DNA of 64,000 bases from Epiperipatus broadwayi. Its lineage: Eukaryota > Onychophora > Udeonychophora > Euonychophora > Peripatidae. Location: NCBI GenBank assembly GCA_028023455.1, contig JAQFVV010006451.1:312001-376000 (forward strand), written 5' to 3'. Positions within the stretch are counted from its first letter, which is position 1. Each line of letters starts with the position of its first letter. Both the position numbers and the translations under genes were made by a program. A model generated the notes under the pieces. It ran no database searches, had not been told where the DNA came from, and saw only the letters and a program-made list of their open reading frames with translations. Below are positions 50,956 to 63,383 of the stretch, piece by piece.

Positions 50956-52189
50956 TTGTTGTATTGGAATAAACTGCATTAAAAGAAATCTTCTAATGAG
51001 AAATTATTACTGATTCTGATTATTGCTGGGTTACAGTATGCCGCGGCCAAGTTACATTTATCTGTCTTTGGGTCTAAAATGTTAACATAGATAATATCAT
51101 GAAAAGTGAAGTTGTCATCTGGTAAAAATACTAAACATTAGGCTAATTGTTTTAATTAAATTTTTATCCTTACCCTCCTTTAGTTATAAAGGAAGACTGA
51201 CAATTATGCACCGTGTGATGCAGTCACAAATTGGTGGATTCTAAAACTGACCGCTGATTAGTTCCGTTTTTTTTGTCGTTCGAATATCTTGTGTCATATA
51301 AACTCTCGAACAGCAATAAATCATTTGAGTTTTATTTTATTGACAATAATAAAGATTTTCTTAATAAATATTTATGTTAAAAATAGATCATTATTTATTT
51401 GTAATAAATTCTGTACTTTCCGTAGACTTTATTTTATATGATATGCATATATAAAGTCATAGAAAAAATTACATTTTTATCTTATGGCGTTCAATAAAAT
51501 TATATAAAGATAACTTAATAATAGCAGTGAACTATGGGATATTTCGCGATTTTCTTTTTAATCAGAGTCAATGTAAAGTCCATGACCTAGTTTTTATAAA
51601 TGATAATCCATTTCCTGGCAATTAGAAACGTAGAGAATCTTTATTTACTTAATTTTGACTAACTGATAGGCTTGAAAACACTCCCTTGCCAAATTTTAGC
51701 AAAGTATTTTTTTTTTATTGCATATCCATTCACTTTCATCGGGAATGGAATGAAGTCGGGAATGGAATGAAGGCTGTTTGTTTCAGTTATAAAACTTAAT
51801 TGTCTTCATATAAAATTTTGTAATCTATATTTTTTAATAACTTGGATAGATTCTTTTTTTCCTAATGGAAATTTTTTTTTTTAAAAAAAAGAGTAAGATT
51901 ACTCTAATCGAACTATTTCTCTTAATAAAATTAAAGTGAATTAATGCATTATATTTGTCAATGAATTATTTTTACTAATCAAAAAAGTGCTTTCTAAAAA
52001 AAATACTATCTTAATGTTAAGTAGTCAAATAATTATTATAAAAGAAATCGAAAATAAAATATTTATAATAAAATTGTGTATTTTAATGCAAACATATAGA
52101 TGTGTGTATAGCTAAAATCCAATACGTAATAAAAGTTTGTCCATATTCAACAAAACATTAATCATCATATGATCATCATTCTTTATGTC
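50956..52189. other. Intergenic stretch with a CpG-richer patch
   Basis: About 51035-51310 has more CG dinucleotides than its surroundings (for example ATGCCGCGGCCAAG, GACCGCTGATTAG and GTCGTTCGAA). No ORF or repeat family is recognised. It could be an unrecognised young repeat. The tandem GGGAATGGAATGAAG occurs twice near 51740-51770. Confidence 0.4.
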
Positions 52190-53545
52190 TATACAAGCTG
52201 TTTACACAGAGTTGATATGATGTGATGCACTGTGACTTCTCCTTATACGGAGTCAAGAATCTCTCAGCAACTATGCGCAAGGAAACCTATTAGCCACTTT
52301 ACCTTCTTGTTCCATTCCTTGCCCTAAGTTTACCCATATTCTTCTCTATCCTGCTCCATCCCATTTTCCCATCATAATCGTTATCAACTCCATGGCCTTT
52401 ATATCTAAATCCCTCTTATCTTCTCCCAATCCCAGCATAAAAAACAATAACCCACTTTTTGTATAATCATTTTGTTTATATTTATTCTTCCACAACTTCA
52501 TTATTTGTAACCTTTCTGCTTGCAGGCATTTTCATTCAATTAACAGATGCCTAATATTTTCTAAGCCTTCCTTACACAACTTTCAGACTAAATCATTCAT
52601 ATTTTTTTATTTATATGTATATTTCTTTTTTGCTAAAGATGCTGTTCGAACCTTAAACAGTAAACTATTTTTCTTGCTATTATCCTAAATTAATTCGCAC
52701 CCAGTATTCTGTTTAGTTCTATATATATTTAAATTCTTTTTACTCTCCATACTAGTTCTCTATTTTTTCCAACTCCCTATTCTTTATTAATGCATCTATT
52801 CTTCTATCCCATTCCTTAACACTATAATACTCAATAATTCTCCTAACACAATCATCCCACCTTTGATATTAGTATACTGACATAAATTTTGTATCCAAAT
52901 CTTCTGCATATTACATTACCTTTCTCACCCATCTTGTTGCTTGCTCTTTATTCATAACCCAATTAAATACTATTTTTGCTATTCTTTTATTATCCATAAA
53001 TTGCAATCTACTAAACATTTTCATTTTGCTTTTTGCATCTCTCATATAAAAATTTGACCATCCCATTTCTTCTTGAATTTCCTCCTTTGCCATCCACATC
53101 TAATGCTTGTTTTCCTTTGTACTGTTCTAATATTCCTTTACTAACACATAAGGCATCATTACCATATGATAACCTTACTACTGCTGCTCCCTTTGATACA
53201 ATTCTAGCTACATCATATTTATTATATGAGAACATTGCTAATTTGTTTATCAATCCCTTTCTTTTCTTTGCTTTATTTATCATTTTTTTCTCCCATTCAT
53301 CTAAGCAATTTCTTTGATTACTTAAAATGATTTCCAAATAGTTATATTCATTCACCACCTATATCCCCCAATAAAAATTTATTGTCTTCTCTTTCCCCAA
53401 TATTAATTATCATTATTTTTTTAATTTTTCTCCACTAAATTTAATCCCCATCTCTTCACCCATCCTTGCACATCCTCAGTAGAACTTTCATATATTCCCT
53501 TCTTTCTGCACACAAAAAGACATCATCCACAAACTTTCTATACAG
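52190..53545 (-). pseudogene. Decayed LINE reverse transcriptase, minus strand
   Basis: Reading the minus strand, KFVDDVFLCAERREYMKVLL (about 53545-53490) holds an F-V-D-D form of the catalytic YADD box. It is followed by MVNEYNYLEIILSN (YLG region, about 53358), AAVVRLSYGNDALC, MGWSNFYMRDAKSKMKMFSR and RLQFMDNKRIAKIV. A later CKLCKEGLENIRHLLIE segment (about 52585-52540) looks like the terminal knuckle. Stops and shifts break it into at least four pieces. It belongs to a different LINE type from the GAT-tailed family. Confidence 0.75.
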
Positions 53546-53735
53546 TTATACTACTTAGTGCAAGCCAGAGTAATCAATGGATGCAAGAAGGTTTGTGCAT
53601 AAAATGCCTATCTAGTGCCTACTCATCCAATATCCCCTGACTAGTTTTTATCCTGTGGCTTTTTTTCGTGAGGAGCCTTGAATCTAAGAGCACTATATGG
53701 AAAGTTTAGCCTCTGTGTAAAACATTAGTCACCTG
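53540..53735 (-). repeat. Fold-back element family A, half copy
   Basis: Contains GCAAGCCAGAGTAATCAATGG, GCAAGAAGGTTTGTGCATAA and a minus-strand ribozyme-like segment (53627-53684) whose CTGATGA has become CGAAAAA. It is clearly inactive. The unit sits at the upstream edge of the LINE remnant. Confidence 0.65.
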
Positions 53736-54528
53736 ACTTAATCCTTTCCAGATAATGAAGATTTTAGTTAAACATGTGTATTACTTTCCTAAAAATAATT
53801 AAAAACTTACTTGAAACTCTAAGTTAAATGCATGATAAAAATATGTACTAACCATTATGTTAGTGATACTTGTGGATGTATGTGTGAGTACATTCGGCAG
53901 TGTTTAATGTGTGAACATTGACATTAAGATGATTAACTTCCTGGGTATTATGTAGAATGTGAGTTTTAAAATAATTTCTCTAAAATAATAAGAATTGTCT
54001 CTCATAAAGCAACAAATGAAATAAGAAGTGGAGTATAATGCCTGTATGTTCTTTATGATGTAGACGATGATACCTGGCTTGATCATGAGAATAAAGATCT
54101 TCCATCTTCTCATAGATAGTGTTTTGTTATTAAAATGGGTAGTATGAGTTGTTTGTACAGCAACCCGATCAATTATTACATAGTGATTCTTCCTGCATAG
54201 GAATCATAGTTTGTGGTGCCTTGAGCTGCAAGGATATTTTACACTAAAACTGGTGACTATACAAAGATCATCATCATCATCATATATGGTATAAAAGTAA
54301 GCTAATTTAAGACATTCACTGTGTTGCATATATTCAGAAAACATTAAAAAATAAAGTACTGATGTCTCCAATACATGAATTTTAAAATCTCTAAAAAACA
54401 TTTGTCACACCCACATAAAATATAATCAGAGCTGTTTCACATTTTAAAGTTTATATTTTTGCACTTGTTGATATATATGTATATATGAAAAACAAAAAAC
54501 CAAGTTAAAAACTTGCTAATGCTTATAT
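53736..54528. other. AT-rich intergenic stretch
   Basis: No supported gene. A short (CAT)n run lies near 54270. Confidence 0.5.
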
Positions 54529-54812
54529 TTATGTCAACAGATGGCGTTCTACCAAAAACACCGTCAAGCGTTTGTTTACATAAACATCAGAGCATGCATT
54601 CACTATCTCTAACTTTAATTCCACTTTCATAAATGCTCAGAGTTTGTGTTTAGATCTAGTTTCTAAAATTCCTGTCTTTCACTGATGATAGAAAATAGCT
54701 TGAAATCATGATCTGAAAGTGGAATTAAAGTTAGAGATAGTGAATGCATGCTCTGACGTTTATGTAAACAAATGCTTGACAGTGTTTTTGGTAGAATGCC
54801 ATCTGTTGACAT
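54529..54812. repeat. Fold-back element family B, full copy with hammerhead-like ribozyme motif
   Basis: Inverted arms of about 100 bp (54529-54630 and 54713-54812) share GTCAACAGATGGC, AAACACCGTCAAGC and CTCTAACTTTAATTCCACTTT. Between them, 54676-54719 fits a type I hammerhead: stem I CTTTCA (54676-54681) with TGAAAG (54714-54719), core CTGATGA (54682-54688), weak stem II, GAAA (54702-54705), stem III ATC/GAT with a 2-nt loop and C at 54713. The TGAAAG strand can alternatively pair with CTTTCA at 54624-54629 in the left arm. Confidence 0.75.
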
Positions 54813-54984
54813 ATATATATATATATATATATAATAGTATTATTCGATGTCTGTATTTTTTAAAGCAATATGCGTAATTAAACTGAATATTTGTAAATAC
54901 AGTAACTAAATAATTAAAAAAATTTATTCACTTAGGAGTGCTTTTGATTATCCCAGTAATCTGTGTCAACTAAAGCTTTGAAAT
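54813..54984. other. Spacer with (TA)n
   Basis: A (TA)n tract directly follows the right arm. Nothing else is seen. Confidence 0.5.
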
Positions 54985-56378
54985 GCTAACTTTCCCATAA
55001 TTCTGTGATCTTAACGTTTGCTGCTTGCTGTTTATTAAGTCATGTTTATATTTGTATATTAGCATAGCTTCCTTTATTTTTCTTTTATTATTATTTTTTT
55101 GCAATTTGCAATATTTTTACACAGTTAAAATTGAAGTCAAAACCATAAATACATGATTTATTATGGTCGTAAAAAACAGATGCTGAAATATTATTATCTA
55201 CTATGCAATTTTGTTTCAATTTCTGAACATGTTTTAATAATAGCAAGTGTTCTTTAGTTCTTTTTTCCAACGTACATCTAGATTCACCTATATATCCACT
55301 GCCATACCTACATATCCATTTATAAATGACACAATTTTTATTTATAAATGAGGTTTTATCCTTGGAGTTATTTATTAATTTATTTAATGTAGGATGTATG
55401 TAAAATGCAATATCACATATATCTTTATAAAATTTCCTTATAAACTTTATTTGATCATTTGAAATATATGGGATTGATATCCATATTTTTTATTATCAGG
55501 AGAATCAGTATTATTAAAATTTTTATTTTTATATTTTGTATTAAAATCTCTAATAACATTATATATGTGATAATAACTGTAGCCAACATTTAACAATTCA
55601 TTAGAATATATTTCAATAATTTTGTCTTTATCTGATGAATATTTGCAAAGACTATTATTTCTAAATAAGAAGGACTTTAAAACTACCATTTTGTGTGACA
55701 TTGGCACTTTTGATTTATATGAATATAACCTCTTTTTACTATTGGTTTAATGGTCATACAGTAATCCAGCATGCATTGATTTCTAGTTATTTTAAGATTA
55801 AGTAACTGAATGTACATTAAATCTTCATCTGTTTTTATCCATCTCAGGCCTTTCAAACTATTTAATTCTTTAAACAACTCATTAATTGTATTTGGTTTAC
55901 CACATACAAAAACATCATCAACATATCGATAATATACAGTAATATTTTTTTGATAATATTCCTTTTTCAAAATATTTTCTTTATATGTAGAAATTATAAA
56001 TTTACATATTTGAGCAACAGGAGATAAACCCATGGACCATCCATTACACATTTTATAAAAATCCTTATTAAAAACTGCATAAATATTTTTATCAATAAAA
56101 TATAATGTTTCAATTATAAACTTTATTACTTTCATGTTAACATTTTTTAAACTTAATGCATTGGAAATAATTTCGATAGATGCCAATCGATCAATTGATC
56201 CATACATTTCACTAACATCTAGAGTACATATAACGTCATTAACATCGATCTTAACATTATGGATTTTATTAAGAAAATCAAATGAAGAACATATTGTATA
56301 TTTACCAAAACCAAGAATTTCTTGTAACATTTTCTCAATTAAACAACAAGTTTCATAATAAAATGCCCCCCCCCCCAA
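54985..56378 (-). pseudogene. Penelope-like element 4 (RT plus GIY-YIG), best preserved
   Basis: The minus-strand frame 56378-55683 (231 codons) holds reverse transcriptase motifs in order: CTLDVSEMYGSI at 51-62 (motif A, D54), NGWSMGLSPVAQ at 112-123 (motif B), YRYVDDVFVCG at 150-160 (catalytic YVDD) and LNLKITR at 193-199. A frameshift near 55705 leads into 55707-55447, which carries HKMVVLKSFLFRNN. A second shift near 55447 leads to a GIY-YIG domain: CVIYKWICRYGSGYIGES, then TLEKRTKEH, ending at TAA 55091-55093. The 3' untranslated part includes GAATTATGGGAAAG near 54990. A run of 12 C marks the 5' truncation point. It is a retroelement copy killed by shifts. Confidence 0.88.
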
Positions 56379-56559
56379 TCAATTATTAAACGCAATGGTT
56401 CATTTTTTTATGTAGTTTTTTATATATACAAATATTAAGGATTAAATTACTCCACAAGGTTAAAAAATCCAGATCACCCTCTGTGAACCAGTATGTAAAT
56501 ACATTAGAGTTCAGATTCCAAAATAGCCAGCTAAATACACTACAAAGATTTTGAGAAAA
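56379..56559. other. Spacer
   Basis: No supported feature. Confidence 0.4.
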
Positions 56560-56880
56560 GGGCAGCCACAGGGTAGTCACCCTTTTTTTCTACTTTTCTT
56601 TCTATATATCTAAGCCAGTCATAAGTATTTAGATTTAAAAGCTTGAAGCTTTAAATATCTTCACAATTAACTCACTGAGTCTAAATCATAAACATAAGTG
56701 AAATCCTACAATTTACTACATGTGTTTAAGGTTTGGTTGTTATTTGGACAGATATGACATCTTATTGGCTGTCAGACAAGTATTATAATGAGCACAAAGT
56801 GATTTGGCAGTATCTCAATTTATTTTAATTTTCAACTATCTGCACTTTGCAAATTAAAATATTATTGATGCAATATAATA
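56560..56880. repeat. Interspersed repeat X, copy 2
   Basis: Block b (56575-56715, with AAGCTTGAAGCTTTAAATAT), block a in inverted orientation (about 56719-56820, with ATCTTATTGGCTGTCAGACA) and block c (about 56825-56875). It corresponds to 4260-4690 but with block a moved and flipped. Confidence 0.55.
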
Positions 56881-57364
56881 ATGTGTTTTTAGTATATTGA
56901 CTTGTAAGGATCAGACAAATAAAAATACTGTGTTTGAGTGATGTTATTTCAAATTTCAAGACAGTTTTTTTTTACTTAATTATTTTATGACTGAGCTCTA
57001 ATTAAGACATATGGACAGAAGATCTTATTAACTTTTACAACTACTTATATTACATTTGATTTACAAATGTCAAAAATATTACAATTATAACTTTGACATT
57101 GACCATTTCATGAAGTACTACTGGTTTAGCATGAAATGCATCTCGGACCATCGGTCTTTTTTCAGGTGTTTTTAAAATTGTGGAGGATGGAAATTTCAAT
57201 TACATCTAATACATATAGATAAATAGATTGTGATAAGTTTTAAGTGAATAAATAATTTGTAGAGCATTTTTTAATTAATACATCATAAACATTATTAACT
57301 GCTTTTGTTATTGAAATGTATATGATTAACTCCCCCAACACACTACTTCAAATTTTTCTCCATG
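56881..57364. other. AT-rich spacer
   Basis: No supported feature. Confidence 0.45.
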
Positions 57365-57612
57365 CTTCATCATTTTGTTAATAAAAATGAAATGTCTAGG
57401 AGTTGGGCTGGACATATTGCTAGAATAAATGATAATAGATGGACAATTGAAATCTTAAACTGGATTCCAAGAGATTGTAAAAGATCCACAAAGAAACTAC
57501 ATGTGAGATAGATGGATGAAATAAAAATTTGTGCAGTAAAAAAAGATTGGATTGAACGTGGATGGACCTTCATGCTGCAGTGAATTGATAATGGTTGATG
57601 ATGATGTTGATT
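57365..57612 (+). pseudogene. LINE 3' end (RTE-like tail family), copy 3
   Basis: Frames give SRSWAGHIARINDNRWTIEI, LNWIPRDCKRSTKKLHVR and, after a stop, MDEIKICA and DWIERGWTFMLQ, then ATAATGGTTGATGATGATG as the tail. It aligns with copies 1 and 2 and extends further upstream than copy 2. It contains stops and is dead. Confidence 0.75.
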
Positions 57613-58543
57613 TTTTCATTTTTTATATAATATTTGTTTTTTTCTAAATCAGATTTAAATTGTACACTATATGTAAGATAAACACAAAACATGTTTGGGC
57701 ATTATTTATTTTGTATATTTAATTCTATGATATATTAATTTATTTTTCAATGATTCTAGTTAAGATTCTCCAATATATGTCTCACACAAGCAATAATAAC
57801 ATATTGTATTTTACATTACTTTGTTACTCTTTATTAGTGCTGCCTTTAGAATTATTAAGCAACATATTTACATTAGGTAGCATATACTCAGTACAAATAT
57901 AGGGATGTTTTGAAAAGCTTGCCAAGAGCTATTGGCCTACTCATTATACAACAATTGTAATATAAGCTTATTAAATTAAGTTACATAATATATGTTTTGA
58001 TTTCCTTGCAAGTCTCTTTTGCATTTTATGGTATTCAAATTTATTTATAGTTTTGATACTATTTCCTGTGCTTAAGGTCAAATGTTTTCAATCTTAACAC
58101 ATATATTTACATAATTTATGGTTCCTAGTTAAGAAACATTTAACAGCAGCCATTTTATATAACAAATATAAGTAATCTCAGTATTCACTGAAAAAAAAGA
58201 TTTAAATAATATTAATTATTGTGTAAGTCAGTTAAATCATGAAAAATAAATAAAGTTCCAATAACTTCTGTATTTAATGACCATAAACTTAAATGTAATA
58301 GACTATTTATATTAGATAATGTTAAAAATTGAATGAAAAAGGAAGTAGTAAAAAATAGGCATAAAAGGAGCTATCTTTAGTCACAGTAAAGTAAGTTAAT
58401 AGATAAAGTACTAACATGAAATTTCATGAAGCATTATGGGAATTAATTATATCAATTTTATAGTAATAGCAGTTGATTAAGATTACCTTGATATAATTGA
58501 AATTGGCTATTCAATTTATCTGTCATTTTTTTAAATTTAAAGA
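57613..58543. other. AT-rich intergenic stretch
   Basis: No supported feature. Confidence 0.5.
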
Positions 58544-59297
58544 TTAACGCTTAGCCTGTCTTTGACGCGACCTCTCATAAGCAGTTGACGTCACTCTAAC
58601 TCAGCCGATTCTTATGCTAAAAAATTCGTTCGATACGTTTTAAAGAGATTTTTAAAAGTTCTGTACGATGGTGACCTCTTCCGACTTATTTTACAAGTAA
58701 AAAATATAAAAAAACACATTTAAACCTAAACAAAGAAAGAACATTATTTGTGATTGGTTCTTAGCAAGCTCTCAGCCGAAAAAGACATTCTGATTGGCTG
58801 GAAAGAACAAAGAAACCGCCTGATCAAAGAAAATAAAGAAAAACGCTGAGATTTTCATTTCGAATCCAATTTTAAGTATTATAAAATTATATTTATGGAA
58901 ACTAAAAATGATTCTCAGACAGAATAATAAAAAAACAAAATTATTTTCGAAAAATATTGAAGATTTTAGTACAAATATTGAAGATGTAGTAAAAAGAAAT
59001 ATTTACTTTTCTATAACGTAAAAGTCGATCTTTTTGTTTATATTATAGCTTTTATGTTGCCGATATTGAATATTTTAGAATAAATAGATAGCAATTTATT
59101 TTTGAAAGAACTTTCGTTCTCTTCACAACTTGAAAAAATTAATAATATACTTTTTATAAACATATCTGAGTTGAATTTAATATTATAGGCGAATATGTTT
59201 TAACAATAGCTTTGTCTTCAGTTTGTGAGTTGGCCAATTACAAGCTTTGATTTTTACCTCATACAACCAATGATTTAATTAGCGGTTAAAAGGTTAA
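58544..59297 (+). mobile_element. TTAA-bounded interspersed repeat, copy 2 (MITE-like)
   Basis: This is the inverted counterpart of 449-1220. The right end has AACCTTTTAACCGCT on the reverse strand against AACCCTTTCAACGATT in copy 1. TTAA occurs at both ends. It has more CpG than its surroundings (for example TTTGACGCGACCTC), so it may be the younger copy. It lies just outside the LTR element, which inserted about 25 bp away. Confidence 0.55.
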
Positions 59298-59322
59298 GAT
59301 GAATTATTTATTTACAACATGT

Positions 59323-60950
59323 TGTACCGGATCATTCTGCAGAACGTCTTACTTACACATATAAGTTTTGGCTGGTTTCAAACTTCTTCATAATACATTT
59401 ATAACCTTATTTAATTATAAATGTTACGTGAATGAACCGGCATGTTTGAGCAAAACGGGAGATATTATTGATAGCTTTAACTATCAACAATGGCTCACCT
59501 CGGCTGCTAGATTCAAACCCCTACTATCCAAACACTTTATTTGTTTCGGAGTAAACCCTGGGGCACCAGCTAGTCTCAGACTAATGTATTTGGTCAGTAG
59601 GCTCATAATCCATTGCTCAAAATGATCTCAAAACTAGCCCAGTCTAATTTTAATCAATAATAAAATATATATAAAAAAAGAGTTGGTCAAAAGAGATGGA
59701 TAAAAAGAATTTGATAAAAAGAATTGACCGACAAATAAAGTATAAGTTTAGAGACCATTTATTTTAATTAACATTAACTAAGTTTAAATATTTTCTAAAT
59801 CTATTATAACACACGCACATTTTAATTTAACACAATACAATATGTCTTATGAGAAAGCAAAATAATATTTGACATTGATAAATTATTTAACATTCGCAAA
59901 CACGCACACCAATAGTTCATTTTATGCATGCTTAAAAGTTCAAATTACTTGTCTCTGTAGGATTTATGAATTACAGTGGTGGCTACTATGTATAAATGAA
60001 AATAATAAAATGTTTTACCTAGGATTTTTGGAACATGGATATTGCTTGTTGTTGGCTGCTTCTGATGGAGTATATCTAACCGGTTAGATTTAATGTTTCT
60101 TGAGGAGATTTGATACTAATCCATTGGTTTTATTCTTGGAGACAGTTGATCATTGATGGAGGATTTCTGAGCTGTTATGCAGACATTATGTCACAGGCAG
60201 GTTTTGATGATCTTGTTGGACTAAAGGGCTGAAGTAAGAGCGTATATTCCCAAAGCTGCTCAGCACCACATTTCTGTTTCTAGATACATAATATAAACTG
60301 CACTGTTATCTGAACTGAAACAAGACTGACACTGAAAACTAGGCTGACAACTGACATCCGATAAAAATCTGGCTATTTATATATGCAAAGTGTTTTTGTT
60401 TTAATATCCTCCAGCAATGTGTGTTGTCAAAATTCCTTTAGTAACTAATTCTTTGACAACTTGTTTTTGAAGATTGTTTAATTAGTAGTAGCTTTCATAA
60501 ACATGTTGTTTTTATATCTTTAATTAGTAGCCCACTGCTGGTGTGGTCTTTTTAAATCTTTATTTAACTTAATAGCCATCACTGTATTTTCCAAATATAA
60601 TTTCTTTTTAACTTTCATTTATATATTTTTAATATTATTCTAACACACATACATTTATTTACAATCACACGCACATATATAATTTATTATAAAAAGCTCG
60701 AATGAAAAGAGATTTATATTTTTTTTTAAACTTTAAATTATTTATTTTTACGAATACTAATTAAGAAAAACTTTACTTCCTTTTATAAAACTTTTAGTTT
60801 AACTTTCTAAAGAAAACCCCCTTCCCACTTTTAATCAATAATTTTCCAACTTTTATTTCAAACTCTTTTACGAAAGATTTTTATTTTAATAATTTTTTTT
60901 AGACAAAATTATTTTATATACATGTGCCAATTTGGTTTTGGCACATTACA
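59323..60950 (-). repeat. 3' LTR of a minus-strand LTR retrotransposon
   Basis: On the minus strand this LTR starts TGTAATGTGCCAAAACC at 60950 and ends GGTACA at 59323, giving TG...CA ends and a length of 1628 bp. Immediately upstream on that strand lies a purine-rich tract with GGAGGAAGG, the expected polypurine tract. A TATA-like TATATAAATAG (minus strand, about 60390-60370) is a plausible LTR promoter. The part 59323-59940 is repeated at 63384-64000 with about one difference per 20-25 bases by eye, so the element is not new. The conserved 84-codon plus-strand frame at 59368 is antisense and probably meaningless. Confidence 0.8.
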
Positions 60951-63383
60951 CCTTCCTCCATTTTAGAGTAAAATGCATCATTTTTGACCATTTTATTTCT
61001 TGCAACTTTAATTCTTGATTCTAAATATTCATTTATTTTCTAAGTTTGCTTTTCATAATGCTTTCACTTTTCAAACCAAGGGCAATCTGTTTTGACTATC
61101 CTTTTCTTCTATCTATGCCAAATACATTCTTCACAATGATCTAAATCATGGATAATGACCACCGAGACAAACTAATTTTGTTGCACAGGGATCTTTTGGA
61201 AACAACGTGGAAGCAGATTCGCTGACTTAAACCAACTTACATGTGTATAAAATAGAAGCTTCATTTGCCGGGTTTCTACTGGACATGACTAAGAAAAGGT
61301 CACTGCAAATGGCAGGAATTTTCAACTGTCCATTTTTGACTTACACTTTGGAAAGAGGAATGATTCCTGATAAGTCCATTACAGGTACTAAAATTTATCC
61401 AGTCAGCAGCTTTAAACTTATCCTTAACTAAACTTATTTCTATACTACCCTCATTCCCTTTTGCTATAGATAAATTTCTGCACATGTGTATACCTGCAGC
61501 ACAATTATAAACCTACTAATATTCTAAATATCGAGTTATTACTGAACTTGTTTCCAGGGAATCTATAATAAATAAATCCCTTCTTGCATGCATCATGAAG
61601 TGCAGCAGTGCCAAGCAAATAACCTAAAAGGATATCTGGATAAATACATTTTAGATACGCATCATGAGGTATTGTATTTACCGAATATTACCAATGTATG
61701 TGCGCGTATATACACATGTATACTTATACACTCTTAATACAACTTAGATTGATTTCATATTTTTATCTATTTTAACCTTACAATATTATTTTTAAGTTAA
61801 TGTGAACATTATCTTAAACATTTATTTATCTTAATCTTTATTCTAAACCATTATGAATATTATTTTACATATTTATATTACCCTAACCTGACAATATTAA
61901 TTTTAACCCATTATGAACATTTAAATATAAGTTTTATGATACTATTTTAAACCATTGTTTTAATTTTTTTATTTATGTGCATGTACTCAGAAAAAAAAAA
62001 CTGTTTTACTTTATTGCGATTCATTATTATACAAATATCTATTTGACTAACTTAATTTTATTCTAGAGATCTTTTTCATTTATTTAATCCTACAGGCTTT
62101 ACTTTTAAAACATTAATTTGTTATTATCCAGTTATTTTTAATTTTATTATCTTAGTTTTAAATAGAAGTTTCAGGTTTAAGCTTCTCAGATTTATTTACA
62201 TTAGAATAATCATATTCATGCTCATTGTCCATTTCCGGTCCTTTTTATTTATTTTTCCTTTACTATTCCACCTGTTTACTAACTTTTAAACTATGTCAGG
62301 TGGTTCCTTCTTTCTTTCTACTAATTCTATAATATAAACGAACTTTCCTCTCTTATCTATCCCGCTTTTATAATTTATTGCTTTATCTCTTTCTCTTTCC
62401 ATTCTATTTTCAACTTTGTAAATCAAAAACCCTTGATACATAGCACCACTCTATATTACTTCAATATTAGAATATTTTTTTCTACGCTTTCTTTTTGTTT
62501 TAAGTCTCCGTCTAAAATGAATACGAACGTTTACTTTAACCTTTTTATTTTCTATCTTGATTAATTTTATTTCCAAACTACTATGCTTAATGCTAACTTC
62601 TGCCTTTTGATGTACATAGCTTTCTACTTTATCTGTTTCAATGCTATCTGATTCTAACTCAAATTTTATGTCTTTTATCACCTCAACTTCCTGACTTTCT
62701 TTAGTTAAGTCTAACTCTCTACTTTTTTGGTTCCCCTTTACTTTTCCTGTAATTTCACATTTTATTTCTCTTACTTCTGCTCTGAGTTCCCTAATTTCTG
62801 TTTAAGTTCTACCTGACCTTGTTCAAATTTCTGACCCAATTTTTGTTTGAACTCTTGCATCATATTCATCATCATTCGCATCTCAGATACTTCTTTCTCT
62901 TTTTTCACTAACTGAGGATTTTTAAAATATATTGGGCTTTCTTCCGGATCCATTGCTTTATTCATAGTTATGCTATTACTTTGTATTTTTATTTTATTTT
63001 ATTTTCTTTAAAAATTATCCTTTGCATTAACAAATCAAATATTATTATTGTTTATTTATTTTTCTTACTGAGACGGAAACATACGCTGACTTCCCCCCCC
63101 TTTTGTCCATTTTTCTCTACCCATTCCTAATGCTTTAGCTCCACCCAAATATCAACTGTCTGATTTAAAAGAATGATTTATCTTAACCAACGTAAATAAC
63201 ATAAATCTCTTTTCATTTAAAGAAAAAAAAGTTTTGGTCAATTCTTTTTTTTTATTTTTAAATTAATACCACTTTAAATATGTAATTTAGCTTTTCTTTA
63301 AGGTTTTTATTTTTAAACATGAACAAAGTATTTAATGAACTGTCATTTTTGACAGGTTTGGCTCCAAACATTGGGAGAGATTT
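60951..63383 (-). mobile_element. Internal region of a non-autonomous LTR retrotransposon
   Basis: Only about 2.4 kb separate the LTRs, too little for a complete gag-pol. A gag-like coding part lies next to the 5' LTR. No protease, reverse transcriptase, RNase H or integrase motif set was seen; a weak SSRNPANEAS patch (minus strand, about 61285-61250) recalls a region near RNase H in some elements but is not enough for a call. A candidate primer-binding site TGGAGCCAAACC lies about 20 bp inside the 5' LTR edge on the minus strand. The element would depend on another element's enzymes. Confidence 0.65.
62451..62965 (-). pseudogene. Gag-like coiled-coil ORF, frameshifted
   Basis: Two overlapping-by-context minus-strand frames (62965-62771 and 62681-62451 with an open upstream extension to about 62800) are separated by one frameshift near 62800. 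The first has a Met/Glu/Lys/Gln-rich helix with heptad character (MMQEFKQKLGQKFEQ). The second ends in a strongly basic stretch (about RRRLKTKRKRRKK), which could bind RNA. Its position just downstream of the 5' LTR fits a gag product, but no zinc knuckle or capsid motif is seen, so the assignment is by position and composition. Confidence 0.5.

Noticed and set aside
50650-50979. Minus-strand 109-codon frame
   Set aside because: It lies opposite the plus-strand LINE C-terminus, which has the recognisable motif order.
53033-53317. Plus-strand 94-codon frame
   Set aside because: It lies opposite the minus-strand LINE remnant with clear reverse transcriptase segments.
56134-56358. Plus-strand 74-codon frame
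   Set aside because: It lies opposite the PLE reverse transcriptase.
59368-59625. Conserved 84-codon plus-strand frame, also at 63429-63698
   Set aside because: It is antisense to the LTR element and conserved only because the two LTRs are copies of each other; no domain is recognised.
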